Origin: Candidatus Bathyarchaeota archaeon
Lineage (GTDB): Archaea > Thermoproteota > Bathyarchaeia > TCS64 > B23
Reading direction: 5' to 3'
Assembly (NCBI GenBank): GCA_029259285.1
Contig: JAPDJB010000145.1
Coordinates: 1-16,686 of the forward strand
Length of the DNA stretch: 16,686 bases
Shown: in pieces, positions 13,035 through 16,686 of the stretch
Layout of the letters: each line of letters opens with the position of its first letter
Numbering within the stretch: the first letter of the stretch is position 1
Position numbers and translations under genes: made by a program
Notes under the pieces: model-generated
Told to the model about the DNA's origin: nothing
The model's database searches: none
The model's input: only the letters and a program-made list of their open reading frames with translations

Positions 13035-14451
13035 GCCTCTGCTCCCCTATCAATTTGTCGACGAGCTCTATGAATTCTGGCTCCAGCTCCTCTGGTAGGT
13101 AGGCTCCCGCAGCGATGTCGTGGCCTCCGCCTCTTCCCTGGAACTTTTCGGCTGCCTCCATCATGACGGCTCCTAGGTGTATGCCTTCCTTGGCCATCGC
13201 CTCCGTCGCCCTGGCTGAGACCTTTATGAGGCCCTCATCTGAGGAGGCCCAGGCGACTATGGGCTTTGGATTCGGCAGCATCCCCGCTGAGAGGAGTATC
13301 GATGCGACGACGCCTATGAGCCTGTCATCGATCTCGTCCCGACCCCTGAGGACGTAGATGTTCTTCAACTCCTCTATTCGACCCTCCTCCCTGACGAGGT
13401 CGAGATACTCAGCTATCCGTCTTCGATATAGGTCGAGGGTCTCCTCAGCCTCCTTCATCGCTGAGCCCCTGTCTCCGAGGCAGATGGAGAGTCCAAGACC
13501 TGGACGCTCCATCCTTGCGCAGGCGTTGAGCAGCGATGCATACTCCCTTCCATCCCTCATAGGCGTCCCGCTCTCCTCCCCCTTCAGGATGTAGATGGTT
13601 CCCAGGAGCTCGTGAACCATCTCAGGTGAGCATCCCTCATGGACGAGGTGCTTAGACAGCGATGAGAAGAGCCTCCGCTTCTCCTCCTCCGATAGGTCTT
13701 TAAGGGCTCTCCATCGCCCTCCACTTTTGAGTTCTATTCCCACCTCCTTTAGGAAGGCGACGCAGTTATCCTCTCTGCCGCTGAGACCTGGGATGAAGGG
13801 GGTCGTCGTGTAGGCTATGGCCTTAGCCAGGGGCCTTGTCTCATAGCCGTAGAAGATGAGGTCGACCCTCGTCTCCAGCAATCCAGCCTCCCTCGCTGAG
13901 GCCTCTATACGGGTGTTCAAACCCAATAGGCCTCGCCTCTCACCCTTATCCTGCTGGTCTCCGAGGGCGCCTACGATGCCGAGGATGCTTAGGTCTCTGT
14001 TGGCCTCGTCCAGCATCTCAGCCAGGAGGTAGGCCAGCCCCGCTGCGCTCACCTCCCTGGAGCCGTCGAGGTTGTGAAGCAGGGGATTTATGTGAACCAC
14101 GCCCTCAGCCTCAGCCTTAATCGGCTTATGGTGATCCAGGACGATGACGTCTATGCCCTTTAGATGCTGCTCTATTAGGTCGAGGTATCCACTTCCGATG
14201 TCTGAGAATATTATGAGCGGAGGCTCCTCGGAGGCGAGCTCCTCCACGAGGCCCTGATGAAAACGCTTCTCACAGCTCGTCTTGAAGGAGGCTCCAAGCC
14301 TCAGGGCCATGAGGGTTAGGGCGCCTCCGGCTGCTATGCCGTCGGCGTCGCTGTGGCTCACAATCCTTATCTGGTCTCCCCTCTCAGCATGCCGTCTCAG
14401 CAGCTCGACGGCGGATTTGAAGGAGGAGAGGAAGCTCTCCAGGTTGTTCAT
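13009..14451 (-). CDS. DHH/DHHA1 phosphoesterase, archaeal RecJ-like
   Basis: This 480-residue protein contains the DHH motifs: SHSDADGIAAGG (His33, Asp35, Asp37), FSDIGSGY (Asp84) and DHHKP (106-110). The DHHA1 substrate-binding glycines GRGGGHDIAAGA (439-450) lie at the C-terminus. Archaeal members are single-strand exonucleases or RNases related to bacterial RecJ and eukaryotic Cdc45; some bind the GINS replication complex. Motifs look intact, so it is likely an active Mn-dependent nuclease rather than a Cdc45-like inactive form. Position between rpS15 (four bases upstream) and pcc1 (26-bp overlap) is the arrangement known from many archaea. The ATG at 14451 follows AGGGAT closely. DNA versus RNA substrate cannot be decided here. 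Confidence 0.9.
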   Translation of the reverse strand: MNNLESFLSSFKSAVELLRRHAERGDQIRIVSHSDADGIAAGGALTLMALRLGASFKTSCEKRFHQGLVEELASEEPPLIIFSDIGSGYLDLIEQHLKGIDVIVLDHHKPIKAEAEGVVHINPLLHNLDGSREVSAAGLAYLLAEMLDEANRDLSILGIVGALGDQQDKGERRGLLGLNTRIEASAREAGLLETRVDLIFYGYETRPLAKAIAYTTTPFIPGLSGREDNCVAFLKEVGIELKSGGRWRALKDLSEEEKRRLFSSLSKHLVHEGCSPEMVHELLGTIYILKGEESGTPMRDGREYASLLNACARMERPGLGLSICLGDRGSAMKEAEETLDLYRRRIAEYLDLVREEGRIEELKNIYVLRGRDEIDDRLIGVVASILLSAGMLPNPKPIVAWASSDEGLIKVSARATEAMAKEGIHLGAVMMEAAEKFQGRGGGHDIAAGAYLPEELEPEFIELVDKLIGEQRHGGGLDQA

Positions 14452-14455
14452 ATCC

Positions 14456-14899
14456 CTAAGCCTGAACTATCTCGTACTTATAGCGCCAATCCCTCGGGAG
14501 AATCCCCTTCTCCTTGTAATACCTCGCCAACCTGTATATCTTTGACTCGACGAGCTGCAAGGCCCTCTTATTGTGGAAGTCCTTTGGATTGCGTTCTAGA
14601 TGACGCTTAATCCTAGTCGCCCTAACCATCAGGTTGTAGAGATCCTCGGGGATCCTCGGCGCCAATCCAGCCTCACGGAGAACCTTCACTATGCCGCAGC
14701 CGAGGATGGGCTTGACGAGGGGAATCCCATATTCATCTCGGAGTATATTCCCGATCTCGCTTGGGGGCTTACCCTCACGGGCCAATTTGATGATGAGGGC
14801 CTTAACCTCCTCAGGCTTGTAGACCACCCAGCTTGGAGGCCTCTTCGAGACAGGCCTCTTCGATCGGGATCTCCCCCTCATATATGCGAGCTTACCCAC
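14456..14899 (-). CDS. rps15: Ribosomal protein uS15 (archaeal S15)
   Basis: This 147-residue protein is archaeal uS15 of the small subunit. It has a basic N-terminal extension (RGRSRSKRP), PPSWVVYKPEEVKALIIKLAREGKPPSEIGNILRDEYGIP, and the helical RNA-binding core HLERNPKDFHNKRALQLVESKIYRLARYYKEKG. The start is GTG at 14899, because its first residues align with the usual MARxHA start of archaeal S15; an ATG six codons inside (14881) is the alternative. GGTG lies seven bases before the GTG. A TATA-like element and GCC-rich short repeats lie just upstream. The gene probably leads an operon with the DHH phosphoesterase and pcc1. Confidence 0.95.
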   Translation of the reverse strand: MGKLAYMRGRSRSKRPVSKRPPSWVVYKPEEVKALIIKLAREGKPPSEIGNILRDEYGIPLVKPILGCGIVKVLREAGLAPRIPEDLYNLMVRATRIKRHLERNPKDFHNKRALQLVESKIYRLARYYKEKGILPRDWRYKYEIVQA

Positions 14900-14915
14900 C
14901 TCTCAACACCGCTGT

Positions 14916-14974
14916 CTTAGGCTTTAGGCCCTTAGGCCCCTTAAAACCTTTACGTGGCCTATGGCCTATAGGCC
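14916..14974. promoter_or_regulatory. rpS15 upstream region: TATA-like element flanked by short GGCCTA repeats
   Basis: On the minus strand a CGTAAAGG/TTTTAA element (14941-14952) lies about 45 bases before the rpS15 GTG and could be BRE plus TATA, giving a leader near 20 bases. On the start-codon side TTAGGC occurs three times at 7-8 base spacing (14917, 14924, 14932 on the plus strand). On the far side GGCCTAT occurs twice in tandem (14956, 14963), and the second copy forms the 12-base palindrome GGCCTATAGGCC (14963-14974) in the end of the neighbouring gene. The repeats may be operator sites or a terminator for the upstream gene; neither is proven. Confidence 0.4.
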
Positions 14975-15732
14975 GTGTATAGGTGGACATCCCTCTCCTC
15001 AGCGTCTCTGAGGGCTGAGGGGTGGATGGCGAAGCCGAAGAGCAGCTTGTATGCCCTCCTACCCATCAGGGCCTCTATGCGCTCAGCTATCCCAGCAAAC
15101 CTATTCACGTCATCGCTGTAGATCCTCGACTTCACCTCTCCGAGGATTATGATCTCCTCCCCATCTCTACACCCCTCGCCGTAGAGGTTGATCTCAACCT
15201 CCCTCCCATCGATGAGGAAGAATCTCCTCTCAAAGCCCTCGACCTCCACCCCCTCCTCCCTAAGCCTGCTCGGGAGCAGCCACCTCGCCAGGTCTTCAAG
15301 GGAGAATCCCACAGCCTCCGAGAGTCTTCCAACCTCCACTCTTAGAAGGGCGACAGCCTCACTCAGCTTCATAACACTCTCCTCGGTTCTCCTCTGCGCA
15401 TCGGCTAGGGAGTCAACTCTCTTAGCTAGGATATTCAAGCTCTCCTCAGTTCCCTTCTGAGCCTCGGCTAGCTCCTCCACTCTCTCCTCAGTTCTCCTCT
15501 GGGCCTCAGCTAGGATGTTCAGTCTCTCCTCGGTTCTCCCCTGGGCTTCAGCTAGCTCCTCTACTCTTTTCTCAGTTCTCCTCTGAGCCTCAGCCAGGCT
15601 TTTTATGGCCTTTGTATTCTCCTCCACCGCCTCCCTCAGCCTCTCGAAGGCCTCCCTCGTCAGCCTCAGCTCCCTCAGCCTCTCCTCTACTACGCCGACG
15701 ATGAAGGCTCTCAGCTCTGGGGTTATCTCCAT
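14959..15732 (-). CDS. Coiled-coil protein with C-terminal PD-(D/E)XK nuclease-like domain (DUF3782-type)
   Basis: This 257-residue protein has three parts: an N-terminal helix; a coiled coil (about 17-142) built of 14-residue LAEAQRRTEERVEE-type repeats; and a C-terminal alpha/beta domain. The latter has VEINLYG (Glu180) and IIILGEVKSRIY (Glu199, Lys201), the E...ExK pattern of PD-(D/E)XK nucleases. The architecture matches archaeal DUF3782-like proteins, which are abundant, often multicopy, and functionally unknown. Conserved acidic and lysine residues suggest metal-dependent nuclease chemistry; this is inference. The ATG at 15732 has GAGAGGG upstream, and TTTAT on its strand (about 15760-15764) may be a private TATA box. 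It lies between rdgB and rpS15, genes usually found in conserved archaeal blocks, so it looks like an accessory insertion. Confidence 0.75.
   Translation of the reverse strand: MEITPELRAFIVGVVEERLRELRLTREAFERLREAVEENTKAIKSLAEAQRRTEKRVEELAEAQGRTEERLNILAEAQRRTEERVEELAEAQKGTEESLNILAKRVDSLADAQRRTEESVMKLSEAVALLRVEVGRLSEAVGFSLEDLARWLLPSRLREEGVEVEGFERRFFLIDGREVEINLYGEGCRDGEEIIILGEVKSRIYSDDVNRFAGIAERIEALMGRRAYKLLFGFAIHPSALRDAEERDVHLYTAYRP
15367..15597 (-). repeat. 42-bp tandem repeats encoding 14-residue coiled-coil units
   Basis: Residues 46-122 of the coiled-coil nuclease-like protein are five 14-residue units (two heptads each) starting at Leu46, 60, 74, 88 and 109, with a lone heptad (102-108) between the fourth and fifth. 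Units one and three end RVEEL and units two and four end LNIL, so there is an 84-bp higher-order period. The DNA is similar as well as the protein, implying expansion by slippage or unequal exchange. Confidence 0.8.
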
Positions 15733-15765
15733 CCCATTAGACCCTCTCTACAGGCTCAGATAAAT

Positions 15766-16332
15766 CTAACTTGATGTAAGCCATAGGGCTAGTCTCCTGA
15801 AGGCTTTGGCTCGATGTGATAGGGTGTTCTTCTCCCTGGTTGTCATCTCCCCGAAGGTTCTGCCGTCTCCCTCATCTGGTATGAATATTGGGTCGTAGCC
15901 GAAGCCTTGGCTCCCCCTGATCTCGGTTGCTATATGTCCCTGAACCTCGCCTACGAAGAGGTGGGTTCTCCCTCTCCATCTCAGGGCGACGACGGATTTG
16001 AAGGTGGCCTCACGGTTCTGAACCCCCTCCATCAGCTTCAGTATGCCTCCCAGCCCTATGGTTTTGAGGACGTAGGATGAGTAGGGGCCTGGGAATCCCT
16101 TGAGGTGGTGGATGAAGAGGCCTGCATCCTCGACGACTATGGGCCTTGAATCGGCTTCCGGTATGTGTTCAACGCTGTAGGCCGCTATCTCCTCCAGGCT
16201 GTCAGCCTGAATCTCTATACGCTTTGCCTCCAGCCTCCTTAATTCGAGGCCGTATTCCATGAGGACTATTCGGGCCTCCCTATGCTTATGGGGGTTGCCC
16301 GTGGCCATCCATAGGGTTCTACCTCTCAACAT
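15766..16332 (-). CDS. rdgB: XTP/dITP pyrophosphatase (RdgB/Ham1 family)
   Basis: This 188-residue enzyme hydrolyses non-canonical purine triphosphates (dITP, XTP) to monophosphate and pyrophosphate, keeping them out of DNA and RNA. Visible family motifs are TGNPHK (11-16), the metal site VVEDAGLFI with Glu68-Asp69, GFPGPYSSYV (79-88), SQGFGYDPIF (141-150) and LSHRAKAF (171-178), which cover phosphate, metal and base recognition. Length (185-200) is normal. The ATG at 16332 overlaps the bud32 3' end by 14 bases and is preceded by GGAGGGGG, so the two are coupled. A gap of 33 bases separates it from the coiled-coil gene. In archaea rdgB is a frequent neighbour of KEOPS genes. Confidence 0.93.
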   Translation of the reverse strand: MLRGRTLWMATGNPHKHREARIVLMEYGLELRRLEAKRIEIQADSLEEIAAYSVEHIPEADSRPIVVEDAGLFIHHLKGFPGPYSSYVLKTIGLGGILKLMEGVQNREATFKSVVALRWRGRTHLFVGEVQGHIATEIRGSQGFGYDPIFIPDEGDGRTFGEMTTREKNTLSHRAKAFRRLALWLTSS

Positions 16333-16686
16333 AGCGCCCCCTCCTCGCTATCTCCTCCATACGTCTAAACACCCCTTCGGCCTCCGCCCCCATCTCCTCC
16401 CTATAGCCCTCCAAGAAGGCTTTGAGGAGTTCCTCGGCGTATTCGAAGTGGGTGCTTTGAAGCATCCTCCTCATAAGATGTAGGTCGACACCCCGTTTCT
16501 CCTCCTCCGTTGACAATTCGGCGAGGCCGAAATCTATGAAGACTAGGCGGCTTGGGGTGAGTATCATATTGGAGGTTGTGAGGTCTCCATGGATTATGCC
16601 AGCCCTGTGAAGCCTACCGGCCTGTCTACCGGCCAATCGGAGGATTCTAAGCCTCTCCTCCGGCGATAGCTCGTCGACCACATCCC
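16319..16686 (-). CDS. bud32: KEOPS kinase/ATPase Bud32 (p53-related kinase family), 5' end beyond the window
   Basis: The frame is open at the right edge; the visible 121 residues are the C-terminal kinase lobe. RLHRAGIIHGDLTTSNMIL holds the catalytic loop HGDLTTSN and VFIDFGLAE the DFG. EEEKRGVDLHLMRRMLQSTHFEYAEELLKAFLEGY and the terminal RGRYVER are diagnostic of Bud32. In KEOPS, Bud32 acts as an ATPase/kinase that stimulates Kae1-catalysed t6A formation on tRNA. In some archaea it is fused behind Kae1; whether that is so here is not visible. A GTG at 16681 is internal to the domain, not a start. The stop lies inside rdgB (14-bp overlap). Confidence 0.92.
   Translation of the reverse strand, partial: DVVDELSPEERLRILRLAGRQAGRLHRAGIIHGDLTTSNMILTPSRLVFIDFGLAELSTEEEKRGVDLHLMRRMLQSTHFEYAEELLKAFLEGYREEMGAEAEGVFRRMEEIARRGRYVER

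Noticed and set aside
14881..14899. ATG at 14881 as the rpS15 start
   Set aside because: The GTG at 14899 gives an N-terminus that aligns with the usual archaeal S15 start and has GGTG at good spacing; the ATG does not.
15367..15597. CRISPR-like or noncoding tandem repeat array
   Set aside because: The repeats are contiguous, in frame with a period of 42 bases, and encode coiled-coil heptads; there are no spacers.
1..16686. tRNA, rRNA, insertion sequences, att sites or replication origin
   Set aside because: No cloverleaf-like segment, transposase motif, terminal inverted repeats with target duplication, or origin-type repeat cluster was recognised by eye; a covariance-model scan would be decisive for small RNAs.

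Overview
The window is about 16.7 kb of gene-dense, fairly GC-rich archaeal chromosome. The archaeal assignment rests on ribosomal protein eS1 (S3ae), an archaeal-type uS15 with the basic N-terminal extension, two KEOPS subunits (Pcc1 and Bud32), a DHH/RecJ-like phosphoesterase between them, an archaeal two-domain GlmU-like enzyme, TATA/BRE-like promoters and several GTG/TTG starts. Heavy use of AGG (Arg) and ATA (Ile) suggests a thermophile. The rpS15 - DHH - pcc1 - eS1 arrangement resembles TACK-group (Thermoproteota/Bathyarchaeia-like) genomes, but I cannot name the lineage. I see no tRNA, rRNA, CRISPR array, insertion sequence, or gene-free stretch over 300 bases.

Left third (1-3297), amino-acid/amide metabolism: the 3' part of an Asp/Glu racemase-superfamily (maleate isomerase/arylmalonate decarboxylase-like) enzyme; a DapB-fold dehydrogenase resembling 2,4-diaminopentanoate dehydrogenase; a creatininase-family amidohydrolase; and a D-glutamate cyclase-family (DUF4392) protein. 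These are neighbours rather than one operon. Divergent and convergent pairs share short intergenic regions that hold a bidirectional terminator, an 11-bp inverted repeat and TATA-like elements.

Middle (3391-8081), a complete branched-chain/polar amino-acid (LIV/HAAT) ABC transporter in one strand-consistent operon: membrane-anchored binding protein, permeases LivH and LivM, ATPases LivG and LivF. The four downstream genes overlap or abut. The binding-protein gene is separated from livH by a U-tract and an AT-rich element. Together with the left block this suggests a peptide/amino-acid-using heterotroph that takes up amino acids or related lactams/amides and interconverts them.

Right half (8157-16686), mostly minus strand: a housekeeping run read from the right edge as bud32 (partial) - rdgB/XTPase - coiled-coil PD-(D/E)XK-like protein - rpS15 - DHH phosphoesterase - pcc1, then (after an interruption) eS1 - nucleotidyltransferase - glmM - glmU. 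It couples tRNA t6A synthesis (KEOPS), nucleotide-pool cleaning, nucleic-acid processing and ribosome synthesis to UDP-GlcNAc precursor synthesis. The interruption is a HEPN-MNT toxin/antitoxin-type pair on the opposite strand between pcc1 and eS1. The second apparent accessory gene is the coiled-coil nuclease-like protein between rdgB and rpS15, which contains recent-looking 42-bp tandem repeats. These two accessory insertions and the left amino-acid cluster are the best candidates for new biology here.
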